The position numbers and the translations under genes were made by a program. A DNA stretch of 64,000 nucleotides from Cydia pomonella (taxonomy: Eukaryota > Arthropoda > Insecta > Lepidoptera > Tortricidae), in assembly GCF_033807575.1 (NCBI RefSeq), contig NC_084721.1:62001-126000 (forward strand), given 5' to 3'. A model generated the notes under the pieces. The model ran no database searches and was not told the origin of the DNA. It was given only the letters and a program-made list of their open reading frames with translations. Below are positions 28,094 through 40,019 of the stretch, one piece after another (positions within the stretch are counted from its first letter, which is position 1; each line of letters starts with the position of its first letter).

Positions 28094-29957
28094 TTTAGCA
28101 GCTCGTAGATGACATCTGTCACTACAGTCAAAATTATGTTTTCCATTTTTCAAGCTTTTTACGAGCTTTTATTGAACTTGCAATGTACCCATGTGAGTAT
28201 GTAGTCAACTCTAGTAGTAAGTTAAATTTGACCAACTTCCCGACTTCCTATTTAGCTGAAAATTTACATACATATGAAAGTCGGGTGCCAATGCAATATT
28301 ATGGTACCATCGAGCTGATCTAATGATGGAGACAGGAGGTACATAGGAGGATAGGAGAGGATGGACATAGGAGAGAGAAAGTACATAAGACTATCCCGTT
28401 CCGTCAGTTCCCCGCACCACTCATGCCCATGAATGGCACGGGTGAACTATATTTTATGACTGCCGAAAGTGTCATGGACACAAGTAGCTCTCTAGACACA
28501 CTACTTGTATTTAGAGTAGTTGCAATTGTCCTGGCTGGCCTTATGTTAAATTATTAATGACATGTTTCACACGCAGCTGCTTTCATTCCACCGAATCGTA
28601 ACACAATGCCCATGAAATAATTCGATGTCAATTATAATCGGGAGCGAGTGACGGGAGCTTCGTATATATTACACGTATTAAATATTACCGACGAGGCGGA
28701 GCGGAAAGCTCTCCTCATACACTACTCTTCCCAACTTTGCTACAACCACTATAAGGCTGAGCTCTGACCGTGTATTATTTACTCGCCCGCGATTTTGTCT
28801 GCTCCCAAACACCAAATGTCATCTAAATTGTTCAGCGGCTTAAGCGTGTAAAGGAAACAGACAGACAAACAAAGTACATTTGCATTTGCGATATTAAGCC
28901 AACGTTTAAAACAAGCAGATACATCTGCGAGCCATACTACACATTTTTATTTTAAAGGAAAAAATGTCCAGAGGTTTTCGGTTACTATAATATTAGTAGG
29001 GATTACTAGGGCTTTGTGAGCTTTAGATCTCGCGACACCCCCTGGGCCACGCCAATTTGAAAAAAAAAAAAAACTATATTATAATTATCGAAACTACACA
29101 AACCAAACTCTGCGGACTTGCTCAAAGGTTGACTGGAAGACATCCCTTATAGGGATAAGTTTGCCTTTGTACATTGCCAATATAATTTTTTTATTATTGT
29201 ATCTTTAATTGTCCCTTATGTACAATAAAGTGTTTACATAGGTACATACATACTGCATGCTCACCAATTTTCACTAGAACCGCTTGAGGAATGCGACCTG
29301 CGGAGAACATCCAGACAGACGGACAGACATATGAATGCATTTTTGACCAACCTGAAACGGAGACGTTTGGGTCAGAAATGTTCGGGAGAACTGGCGTCGC
29401 TTTGTGTTTAGTTTAGTTATACTTAGTTACAATAACAAAAGTTAACGATTTGGATATACATATTTTATCTAAATCATACAAGATTTAAGAATTGGAAGGT
29501 TTTAACATGCGTATAAGAAAAACGTCCGAAAATTAGGCCTTAGAGTCCGTTTACCTTATAATGTCCGTAGAAAATTCGCATAGATTTATCTCACACTGTA
29601 AAAAACATTTTTGACCCCGCACACGGTCAGTAGATCTGAGGGTCTGATTAAAGTAGCGATCAGGTGAGAGCAGTTATAAAGCGGTTTATGAAAGTGTTGT
29701 TGTGTTGCCCACGTTGGGTCCCGGAATGCGCCGCGATACCGGGAAAACCTTTAAACTTTAATTAAAATGCTTCTCGGCTTTATTATTTAGATAATTGCCT
29801 CGCCGTTCTACTAAACAGACACCGGCCCTCACGGCTCTCAGAGAAACTATTTTATTGTAAGTGTTTTTAACGTTGAGATACTCAAATAATAGATACAAAA
29901 AAGGTCCTTGTATATAAACTGGTATCCGTACCTAAATTGTGAAATAGGTCATTAAGA
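28094..29957. other. Unassigned DNA with repeat fragments
   Basis: The block 28140-28345 ('gagcttttattgaacttgca' to 'gatggagacaggaggt') looks like a dispersed repeat; its first part resembles 45311-45346. A probable LINE 3' end, 'cccttatgtacaataaagtg', lies at 29212-29231. A 'gacagacggacagacat' motif at 29314-29330 recalls family A. No gene was recognised. Confidence 0.4.
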
Positions 29958-30066
29958 TACAAGTGCGAAAAATAGGTATTTTGCGACGAGTGGCGATAAA
30001 TTAAAACATGACCGAAGGGAATGTTTTAAATCGACACGAGTTGCGAATTACCTATTCGCACATGTA
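29958..30066. mobile_element. Fold-back MITE
   Basis: The two halves are imperfect inverted repeats: TACAAGTGCGAAAAATAGGT at the left and ACCTATTCGCACATGTA at the right, with matching 'cgacgagtggcgat' and 'atcgacacgagttgcg' inside. A second inverted pair, TTTGCAGTACATATG and CATATGTACTGTAAA (about 30077-30173), follows and may belong to the same element. Confidence 0.65.
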
Positions 30067-30598
30067 TCGTACAAAGTTTGCAGTACATATGGCCCTTTAA
30101 TTTTTCGACATAGTTATGTAATGTATTAATTATCGCACTAATGCGGTAAACTAGCATCATATGTACTGTAAAACAAATTATATAATGCGATAGTGGCTAT
30201 ACGCATATACAACACACACACTTGGTCTTTGATTTTGGATATTTTCTTAAACGATTCCAACAAAGGGATGAAATATCGTAAAAAGTGTGAAGATAACAAT
30301 TCTAAAATTAAAAAGTGCCGACCTTTTTATGTATAGTCAGCTGGAGAGACAGTTGTCCCTTTCTGCAAAGAAATTGCTATGAAGGGGGGTCAGCTATACA
30401 AAAACATGGTGTTGTCTGCGTAGCCTCTCTTTGCATATTATTTTAGAGTTTTAGACTTTGTATACGATTATTTTCAAAACTATCATAGAATCATAGTTTT
30501 ATAGGAACTTAATTGAAAGCTTATTTTTAAAGACCTATTGAATGATGTCACACACGTTAATTTTGTCATTTTTTGTTGCTTTTAATTACATGTATAGA
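30067..30598. other. Unassigned non-coding DNA
   Basis: This includes the second inverted pair mentioned for the neighbouring MITE; otherwise nothing is recognised. Confidence 0.4.
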
Positions 30599-30807
30599 GT
30601 GCCCCCCTAAAAATATATTTTTTTACTTCTTAACTTAATAGCGGCTCACAGATTACGCCTCGGATCCAAATTTAATTAAAATATGTGTTATAATTTTCGG
30701 GTTATTAAAATTGCTGCGACATACTGACAGATAGAAGGACAGATAGGCAGACATGACGAAACCATAAGGGTACCATTTCTAGCATTTTGACTATGGAACA
30801 CTAAAAA
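30599..30807 (+). repeat. Family A fragment, copy A3 (3' part)
   Basis: It follows the order of the 3' third of A1 and A2: 'cccccctaaaaa', 'gcggctcacagattacgcct', 'gacatgacgaaaccataagg', then 'ctatggaacactaaaaa'. It is clearly diverged and the terminal hairpin is degraded. Confidence 0.6.
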
Positions 30808-32379
30808 TACCACATCTGTATGAAAAAGCAGTCGTCCACTTCCTCATCATCAATATAATTGATCTCATTGCGAACCTATCCAATGTAATCCAGTATTGAC
30901 GTAGCTATTGGTGCATGTGGAAATTGGTTTGAAAGGATTCAACAAGAAGCATATGCTACCTAAATACTGCACACCCGATTTATACTTACACGTTCCTAAT
31001 TAGATTTGTCAATTGTTTAAATGAAAGAGAAAACGCCGAACCAGCTAGCTCGACTGTAGTTCACGATGACTGTTCAATTCAACATGATGTGACATCGTCT
31101 TCCGCAAAGTGTCGCAAACGAAGCGTTCATAGAAGCCGCTGCGAGTACGTGTCGCGTGTCACGCGCGTGACTCACGTGGGTGATCTAATGTAACTGCTTT
31201 AAGTACTAGTGGTGAGGATCTACAGTCCGACGAAAGCATGTGTTAAAGATGATTTTCTATTACAGTCTGCTGTTTCTACAGGTGGTTCTTACTTATTAAT
31301 TATTGAGTACTCAGTTACAGATCCAGAGAGAAAAAAGATCGTTAAATTAGTCTACCAATCTGATACATAATTTTGCGGTAGGATTTTGAGTTGAATTCGT
31401 TTCGTCTGTCTATAAATTAGTGCTGGTTTGTTGAACTTGCTGTACTTGAATGTTTTAAGTTTAAATTTGAAGAAATTGTCTCTTTTTTTACGAGACCCGG
31501 CCCTTGAAAAACATTCGAGTATTTTAAGTCTCAAGCCGAGTCTTTTTTAAGCTCAGCGTAAAAGGACTCAAGCCTCCGAATAAAAACTCGAAAAAATTAA
31601 GAGTTTTCTGAAAAGAAAACGAAGTTTTTACAAAAGACTCGGATTTAACGAGTCGAAGAGAATTCAAGTTTCGACTTAATTATACGTCTGAAAAACTGAG
31701 TTAAGTCTTAAAGCAGTGGCCTCAAAGGACTCGAGTCTCAACCAACACTACTACAAACAGTCTCACATTACAAGTAAGTAAGATTATTATAATAACAATG
31801 TAAGCAGTTAAATGTAATGTACGGATTATGTGTTGGTGTAAAAGCCTGCCCACGATGGATCGGTGGTAGCTGCACGCGATGCGTGAGATTACTCCATGAT
31901 CCGTGAAATCGTTCCCCCCCCCCCCCCCCCATTCCTGCCCCCTCGGACCTCTCCTTGCGCCTGCGCATTGTGCCCCCCAGAAGCCTTTGAATCGTAATCT
32001 AATCGCACATAAATATTAAATATACACGTGTCAATAATCATTAAACACGCAGTGCATTCAGATTAAAATTATAATATGTAGAATAGGAAACAAATATTAA
32101 TCGGAAAAAGAATTGTTTACAAATGATCACATGTTTGTTATTAGGGTAGTAACGTGTAGTAACTAGCTTCTCTTTCTGAAATGATAATAGTTCTTTTGTT
32201 TTGTTTTGTTTTAAAGTTGTTGTTTAACCCGAGCAAGCGAATGATTCTAAAATTGAAGCAAGTAAAGTAAAGCAAGCAAGTTACGAGGAGGCACGAAATC
32301 CAAAAAACTTGGTGTGCTCAATAAAGCGAGGCGATACTTTACTTCGGGGCAAAGACTGTCATTCCAGATCTAAAGCAGA
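30808..32379. other. Unassigned non-coding DNA
   Basis: Between 31490 and 31750 a loose repetition of 'gactcgagtct'-like motifs is seen. A run of 17 C lies at 31914-31930. No gene recognised. Confidence 0.4.
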
Positions 32380-32606
32380 GCTCAACTTACAGAAAACCGC
32401 ATCCAAATAACACTAAACCCTACGCATAGTGTTGTGTTCCTGCCGATGAGTAAGGTTGCCAGAGCTCAACGAGGGTGCGGAGTGTTAGGGTCGGTAACGC
32501 GCATGTAACTCCTCTGGAGTTGCAGGCGTATATAGGCTACGGAGACTGCTTACCATCAGGTAGGCCGTATGCTTGTTTGCCACCGACGTAGTATTAAAAA
32601 AAAAAA
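32380..32606 (+). repeat. LINE 3' end, family X
   Basis: The block runs 'gtgttgtgttcctgccgatg', 'aactcctctggagttgcagg', 'ggccgtatgcttgtttgcca' and ends in a poly(A) run at 32595-32606. It is the reverse complement of 24040-24260. The next LINE begins about 25 bp downstream. Confidence 0.75.
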
Positions 32607-32631
32607 CTTCTGCTATTTAAATCGCAAGTCA

Positions 32632-33132
32632 GACCCCATATGGAGAACTGTTGTCACATTTGGAGAGGAGCACCTGGATGCCAGCTTGGTCCCTTTGGCT
32701 CACAACCAGTTCAAAGGTGCGCTGTACAAATCGTCAACAATCCTAAACTCACAAGCGGTATGAGAGACTTTGCCTCCTCGTGTGTGTACTACCGCTTGTA
32801 CAATGGGGCTCTGAATAATTGTTTGACATGATGCCAACGGCCACGTTCTATCACCGCACCGCTCGTCGTCGGCAAGGTGTTCATCCTCACACCCTAGAAC
32901 CTAAATGGTTGCGTAAGTAATACTGTGCGGTTTAAGAGGAATTCCCTCCCGCGGACGCTCCGGGTGTGGAATGAGCTCCCTTTCGAGGTTTTCCCGGGGG
33001 TCTACAATTGGGGTAAAGGAGTGTGCAGGTTTTTAAAGGGTCAGCAACGCGCATGTAACACCTCTGGAGTTGCAGGCGTTCATAGGCTGCGGTTGTATGC
33101 TTGATTGCCATCGTCGTGGGAAAAAAAAAACA
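32632..33132 (+). pseudogene. LINE family X C-terminal region and 3' end
   Basis: Across frames the sequence reads SGMRDFASSCVYYRLYNGAL, then RNSLPRTLRVWNELPFEVFP. These are the usual C-terminal blocks of lepidopteran CR1/Jockey-type LINEs ('LRRDVASLCVFYRLYHGECS ... FLPRTVRLWNELP'). Stops at 32829-32831 and frameshifts break it. The 3' end, 'ctctggagttgcaggcgttc' to a run of 10-11 A at 33121-33131, is shared with 32380-32606. Confidence 0.75.
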
Positions 33133-36100
33133 ATTTTGCGTAAACTATGTTTCCGAGTGAATAAACATTTTTCACCACATCACCAATACGACGAAAGTAA
33201 AATATTACAAATCAAATCTAACGGAACGTTATTAAATATTTATCATTAAAAATCATTACTTAAATTACAAGTCAATTCTACTAGCCAACAGAGGTAATAA
33301 CTCAAAATTTACATCAGTACATTACTTTGCCACTCATGTAAATAAAATGCAACTTTCTCATCCGTTTTTAAATAATAAATAGATCCTTTATGAGTTGACA
33401 ACTGAATTATTACTTTGAAGTAAGTAAAAGTGACTCGCCTCATACCCATAATCCACCCAATGTATAACGCGAGCGCTTTTCTTATCTTAGCGCAAAAATA
33501 AGTATGTCTATAATTATTTGCGAGTACCTGCCTACTTACATCATTTAATATAGGCAGTATATCTAACGGCAATTATTAGCCTGTTATAAATAAGTCACAG
33601 TCTAAAACCCGTAGAGCAAATGAGTATGAGTATGAATAACAACATTGTAGCACCGCGGCGCGGGCGCAAGGCGCGCGTCGGCGACAGTCGCTGCAGTGCT
33701 AATTGTAGTCGATTCCGCCGTCTGCCTTCGCTGGCGGTAATGGAGACGACACCGGCCGGCGACAAACTAAGAAGTAGCAACAACGGTGTTATGTCTTCAA
33801 TTTGTTTCGGTACAACAATTTACCGTTATTCGCAGGTACAAATAAGCGGTTTGATTATTTACGTTTCTTTGGACCGTAACTGACGCGAGCTGAAATCATG
33901 GCAAGTAAAATATTGCTTATACGATATACTGACTTAAATACCAGGTTTTTTAAGCGAAACTTTTCCATAAAATGATTTTGCTAACTACTAATTTATTTCA
34001 ACATTCGAGGACGCATTCTTATCATACACAGGGTAGTGTATGTGAAGTGTTTGTCAGTTATAACACTTGTAACTATAGTTTGTATTTAGTTTGTTTGACC
34101 TCTGACCCGGCGAGTAGCGAGTGTGGCGACGGCAGCAGCAGCGAATAGGCTTAATTAATGGACTTGTTAGCCGATTCCATGTTCCCATATTTATTCCGGC
34201 CAATTACCATAAGCTCAAGCCACTAAATCTCCGACCAATATTTATATTATCACGAACATCGCGCACGGAACGAATTTTATTAATGAATTATTTCTTTAAA
34301 TATTTGTTAACTCCGGTGTTGAATAAAGTACCTATATCGTGTAGCTTGTCATGCTAATTATAATTTCTAATAGTAAGAACGTTATTTATCGCTGCAGCCG
34401 TTCGGATACAGAGGAAATTATGCTCAGATCAAATAAGTATTGAGCCTCTACTCCTATAATGCTAAATTTATATCCTTATGTATTGAATTACTAATAAAAA
34501 CCCTGTCACTCCCAAAACGTTAAAAAATGTGTATAAGCAGACACAATTTCATCAACGCATTACGTACATTAATTTAGCACCAGCAGAGTAGAAGCCGGGT
34601 CAGCAGCGAGCGATGATCGTTGACACGTTGCTAATTGATCGCGCGCACTGCTATCACTCACCTAGCGCGTACCATGCCAGTTAATCATTGACCCTTGAAC
34701 ACAAACAGTCATTACTAATTTGGGTGTCAAACGGTAATACTCCTTATTCGGGAACAGTTTGGGAATAAGACAGAGCATTGCGCTGGCGCTGAATTAACTG
34801 CGATTAATTCGCGGTAGGCGAGGCGAGAGGAGGGGGCCGTGGGAACCGCGCGTGTCACCCTACACCACAGTAATTGCTCATTTAGACGATGACTCGCCGA
34901 GACACGTACTCGCTCGTTTCGCATCCACTTGAGCAAAGTGTGTCAGAATAGTCCTGCGCCGGCGCAGTTCCCAGCCGCGCAGGAAGCCATTAAGCACTGA
35001 TTGGCTCGCAGTCGGTGATACACTAAACATGTCATTTCACGGCGCACACACACACGTAAGCCTCACGCTGAACATGTCATTTCGCACACATGCGTACCGC
35101 TTCGCCGGGGGCTTCTATAACTGATGGCGGAAATTGGATTTGTAATTTAAATGACTTGATTTGATTCAGATCCATGTTTTGTAAGTAGTAGCCAGCGATT
35201 GATGACGGGAAAGGAGCTACTAGACAAGCGGCGGGTGGTGTACTTGCCTGAGCGAAGCAGCTGCTGATGTAGTCTCAACTCAACTCATGCTTGTGTGCCG
35301 TTCGTTAGTATTAGTACCTAATAGGTAATACAATATTACTATTAATATGTTCTCATAAGACGAACATTTCAGTTTCAACGGTTTGAACTCAGTCTAGATT
35401 CGGAAGGCAATTAAACAAATTTTGTTTAAAAATGCACCTAAAACCTCTAGACTCTAATGTAACAAGTTGGTGCATACCGTAGGGGATAATTAGCCGTTTA
35501 GCTCTATCCACCTATTTTGCATTGACACTAGCTCTGGCTAAGTTTCACCTGCGTCTCACTAACAAGGAAGGGTACAAATGAATCAAATCGGAGTCGGACA
35601 GTTGGGTACCCTTCCTTGTAATACAAACACTTGTAAGGTTAAGTCTCTGGAATAGCCGTAGTTGGAGCTCAATACAAACACCGTCGTTATTTAACAAATG
35701 CGCTACTATATTATATGAATATTTAACATAAAGTTGCCTCTTTTCATCGATGGTTATCTAAAAATCCTCACAATCCAACGCTCCCGAATTATTATTCTCT
35801 TTTTTTTTAACTTCCCTTTTTTTTTCTTTGACGTTCGAATGGCCGTTCCGATACTCGCAGAACCGATGCAAATCAATGACTTAGTGAAATTGAAACTTAT
35901 TAACATATTTGTTTTGCATTCTATTATTAATTATTTATTGTAAATCTTTAAAAAAAAGGACGGTTTAAAATGATTTGCTTACACACTGTTATGACTAACA
36001 CACATTTTAACGTGACAGCGGGGTCGCCTCAAATCAGCTAAATCGCTGTGATAAGTACGTTTTGTATTTCATGTGACGACTCTCTTTGACATGTTGTATT

Positions 36101-36799
36101 TATGACATGAAATTTCAAAAATAAATATATACACATTTTTTGTATGGTTAGTCATGTCATGTAAAACTTATCGTAATGTTGGCTATTATTTAAGGATTTT
36201 GAAGGCATCGTAGCGAGTTTGTGATATGTCTGTAAATAAAAATGCAAAAATACGTTGTTGTCATGTTGACAAACCTGTCAAAACATGGCAGTTATAGGAT
36301 GGTTATTTAGCAGCTGCGTTACCGACTTACCGCAGTTATCCGAAGCCGTTGAAAAAACTGACTTTATTGGTGACCCTTATGTTCAATGATCAACATCGAT
36401 ATTTTAAAAATAAATAGCATTGAAAAAATGCTTCGTGTATGCTTCAGTAGAATTTTTTAACACAAATGAAATGATACCTCTCACAGTCAGGACTCCTAAA
36501 CTAAACTTAAGCGCAAGGATTGGATGCCCGGACAGGAAACACTAATGGTAAGTACTTTCATTTCAGTGGAAATGAATCCGAAGTGAATAACACGGCTGAA
36601 GTCGCGACGACATGCCGACCGATTAGCGTCGCTGGGAAACGGCTGCACAACAGAACTACCCGCAATTTTCGAGCCATACTAATTATTGAATAAATTGTGC
36701 GACTGGGCTGTGCGGGAGACGGGTGACCCGCCGCGATCTCTGTAACGTGTATCTTGAGGACATCTGATCCGCATGGTAACAGCAACGGAACCATATCGT
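33133..36799. other. Unassigned non-coding DNA
   Basis: No gene or confident repeat. GC-rich patches at 33650-33765, 34775-34860 and 34955-34985 alternate with AT-rich DNA. Confidence 0.4.
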
Positions 36800-36887
36800 G
36801 AACATTCGCAAAAACAATTGTTGAGCACACAATTTAAAATATAGAACATTCGCAAAAACGATTGTTGAGCACACAATTTAAAATATA
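36800..36887. repeat. 44-bp tandem duplication
   Basis: Two adjacent 44-bp copies (36800-36843 and 36844-36887) share GAACATTCGCAAAAAC and TTGTTGAGCACACAATTT, differing at one base. Recent origin is implied by the near identity. Confidence 0.9.
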
Positions 36888-37717
36888 GTACTGTATGGTT
36901 TTCGGCATTTACTTCGGTTTTACAAGTGGTCAGTTATTTTTGCGATTCAGGAACCCTGAAAAGCGATAGGAGCTAGTAAGTATCTACTCCTCGTGCACTT
37001 ACCGCTACCAATCGCAAATAACGAGGTATTTTCGCAGATCGGTTCCGGGTGGCCGCAGCATTCCGCCACAGGAGAGAGCGTGCGCAGGAATCCCGGCGGA
37101 ATATGAACACACTTTCCTACCATAACCAACATCGTCGCTGATTAAAGGTAACTATTTATGTACTTATTAGAAAATTAATATTAATAACTGGCGCAAAAAC
37201 TTAGTTAATAGCTCGATATTACGTTGATTTGACATGAAAGCTTCTAGTAACGACGATTGCAAGCATTGCAACATTTTTAATTAGATAGGCACGGCCAAAG
37301 CTTGATGTAGTTTCATATTTAATGTAAAATTCCACCGTCATAACGGGCGGATTATGGCGGTATACCGCGTACTCATTAGGCCTAACATAAATACGCATTA
37401 GTCATGTGTGTAATCAGAATATAAATCGTGATTATTACATGTGTAGTAATGTGTTGGTTATTTGTCGCTTCATCGCGTCGCGTCGCGTGTGGTTAACGAA
37501 GCGCGTCCACACGCGAGCGGCTGTCACCAACTCACCAGATCTGATTATTTACTTATCGGTGATTAATGTGCTATAGCATTACGAAATGTTCTAATTGATG
37601 ACGCCACGCAACGCCACTAATAAGATACGAGATTCTGTAATAAGATAGAAATATGAAGATTTTTATGTGCTCGTATCTTAATTGCGACGCGCGCGCGATG
37701 TGAATGTATTGACAATC
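36888..37717. other. Unassigned non-coding DNA
   Basis: No gene recognised. Short 'cgcgtcgcgtcgcgtg' tandem near 37476-37491. Confidence 0.4.
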
Positions 37718-37976
37718 GGCCCGATTCGAACAATGATTAAGACACGTTTAAGATCTTTAAAAGATCGATAACTAAACGACATGTCAAAATTGACGTTTAT
37801 TTCGATTCTGCTGAGATCCCAGTAAGATCTATCTACGATATTTCTAACGTCAAAGTGACATTGGTTGCCCGAATCGACCCGCATCTGTCAATTATACGAC
37901 ATACAAACGATATCTAAATAAGAAATTATCTAAACCAGAACTTATCGTTATCGTATCTCATTCTTCGAATCGGGCC
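37718..37976. mobile_element. MITE family R, copy 2
   Basis: Ends GGCCCGATTCGAACAATGA and TCATTCTTCGAATCGGGCC. The interior is the reverse complement of copy 1 (27835-28093), with small changes including a replaced patch near 37868-37888. Confidence 0.85.
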
Positions 37977-39734
37977 GAAAGTACTTTCGAAGTTATAACC
38001 TTAGTTATCAATCCAAACATGGTTCCTGGAAGAGCTTAAGGAGTCCATAAGTTATGTTAATGTATCCTCGAAAGGGCGCAGTTCTAGATCTCTGGATCTA
38101 GGCGTGTCGGGACGCGGGAGCATAATTAGAACGGGCTGTAATAAATACTTGCGATATCGCATCGCACGTATCGCGCGCATCGCGGGCTATCGCGCCATCG
38201 GCTGACCTTTCCGCGCGGGACACGACGCGACGCGACGCAGACGTTCCCAGCCACGGAATTAACTCGTCGGCTCATGATCGATGTCACCAAATGTCAGAGC
38301 CGATAGACGATAAGCCGAATCGATAATCTTGTTTAGGATTGGTGACAGATATGAATGCGACGGGCGCGCACGCCGATAGACATCGCGCGGACCCTTCTTT
38401 AATCCCATTAATTAGTTTAATTAAGTTAATGTTTGGATCACGAGGCGCGGGAGGGGGCGCACGATCCGGCTATCTGCTCCAAGATAAATCGTCCCCACGG
38501 TTAGAAGAAACCGATGATAAATCTTATTGCGAACTGCGCTTGATCTGCCCGCGCGGGAATGATATAATTACATGATTGCCGCCCCCGCCCGCGGCCCGCG
38601 CCCGCCACCCCCCGCAGCGAGCATTCCCCGACTCATTCTCCTACGTTTAATTTACAATGACACGGAGTATGTACGTATTTTGTCGAATGTATGCTTGTTT
38701 GCGTTCAAGTCAGTATGTGGAGAAACAGCCGCGCATTTCTTCCAAGAAGAGTATTTAGAAACCATAGTAGACGTCCACATGACAGGGTGAAGAGAAGAGA
38801 TCTAGTGAAAGTGAGTGTAAATATTTAGGTGCTTGTGGATGTTTGTTCTGAGGCGGCCGCCGTGTCGCAACCGGCGTGACGATCAGCGCGGTGTTCAAAT
38901 ACCAGCCGCGGTACAACGCGCCGGCACCATGTACGGATGCGCCAATAATTGCCCGCTTTTGTTGTTTTCACAATTGAAAGTTTGATTGGCATCTACACGC
39001 AGCTTTAGCCGGCCTAGGCCAGGCTTGTGCAAGCGGAACTGGTCTAAATGTCACGGCTAATAAAAGGTTCCCAAAACAACGTGAGAGCTTTCGGCTCCGC
39101 TGGCGCTCGAGCTCGGTAATCATCACCGCGTCCTCGTTAGGCGAGATAGTGCTATCTTGAAATAAATATCAGCGATTGTCAGCAACGAATTTGAAAGTCC
39201 TGTCGACTGTATCTCTCATCGCCGCCACCTATCTTTAATTAACATCACGCTTGCGCGTGCGCGGGCCGTGGAGGTGCGGGGGAGGGGGGGTGATCGATAG
39301 CCAGCACGGGATGTGCGCGCGACCACGGTCCACAAAGTCGTAGGTTACTTCAGTTCGTATGGAGATGAGACTTTTTAAAGAGAAGGCTTCTCGCTTTTAC
39401 CAGATTTTAATTGACAGGGCCTTATTAAAAACACTTTAGAAATAAATATATTGTAGCACGGAATGATTTATTCGTAACAGCGTGAGGTCACGCGGGCCAA
39501 CTGTCGTCGGTATGCAAACACGATTACAAACGAATGTGAAGTGTCTTGAATAAATTAACCGTATTGTTGTATGGAGGATGAATTAGAAGGGCGGCGCATT
39601 GTCCGGCGAGAGGGGAGAGTCGGTACAAATAGGTCATTAGGGCGAGTGTCCCGAGGGTAGCGCGGGCCTAGGGCGTTTTAGGGCACACGTCCAGTGAGTG
39701 AACTATTTATATTATATGCTTTCTGCTAATATAC
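37977..39734. other. Unassigned DNA with GC-rich islands
   Basis: GC-rich sequence at 38100-38240, 38440-38640 and 39245-39310 contains CGCGA and ATCGCG runs. No protein family is recognisable in any frame. Confidence 0.4.
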
Positions 39735-39846
39735 GACCGTTCTAGCCTAGTGGCTAGTGACCCTGCCTATGAAGTCGATGGTTTTGGTTCAAATCCCGGT
39801 AAGGACATTTATTTGTGTGATGAGCACGTATACTCCTTTGGCATGC
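39735..39846 (+). mobile_element. tRNA-derived SINE, family 2 (5' part)
   Basis: Head 'tagcctagtggctagtgacc' (A-box region) and GGTTCAAATCCCGG (B-box), then 'catttatttgtgtgatgagc'. It shares these blocks with 44800-45010. The 3' half is missing: R4-type LINE sequence follows directly. Confidence 0.75.
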
Positions 39847-40019
39847 TAAGGTGGACTTAGACCGAGCTGGACGCCCTGGATCGGAGGGTCGGACTACTGC
39901 TCACCACACACCGTATGCTACACCCACGCTCGTCATTTATGAGATTGTACATCCCACGGAAGTGTGGAGGCCGAGGCTTCCTAAACGCCAAAGATTTCCA
40001 CAAGCGCGAGGTGTGCAAT
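39847..40019 (+). pseudogene. R2/R4-type LINE, upstream part
   Basis: One frame reads HRMLHPRSSFMRLYIPRKCG and GRGFLNAKDFHKREVCNL. This resembles the region of restriction-endonuclease-type LINE proteins following the reverse transcriptase ('LYIPRK.GGRGL.....'). The frame runs straight up to the minus-strand LINE and resumes at about 42086 (NYFLNNECGMHRDVVAVD). Confidence 0.68.

Noticed and set aside
33620..33883. 87-codon frame starting MSMSMNNN
   Set aside because: No recognisable family; the opposite strand is open over the same GC-rich DNA.
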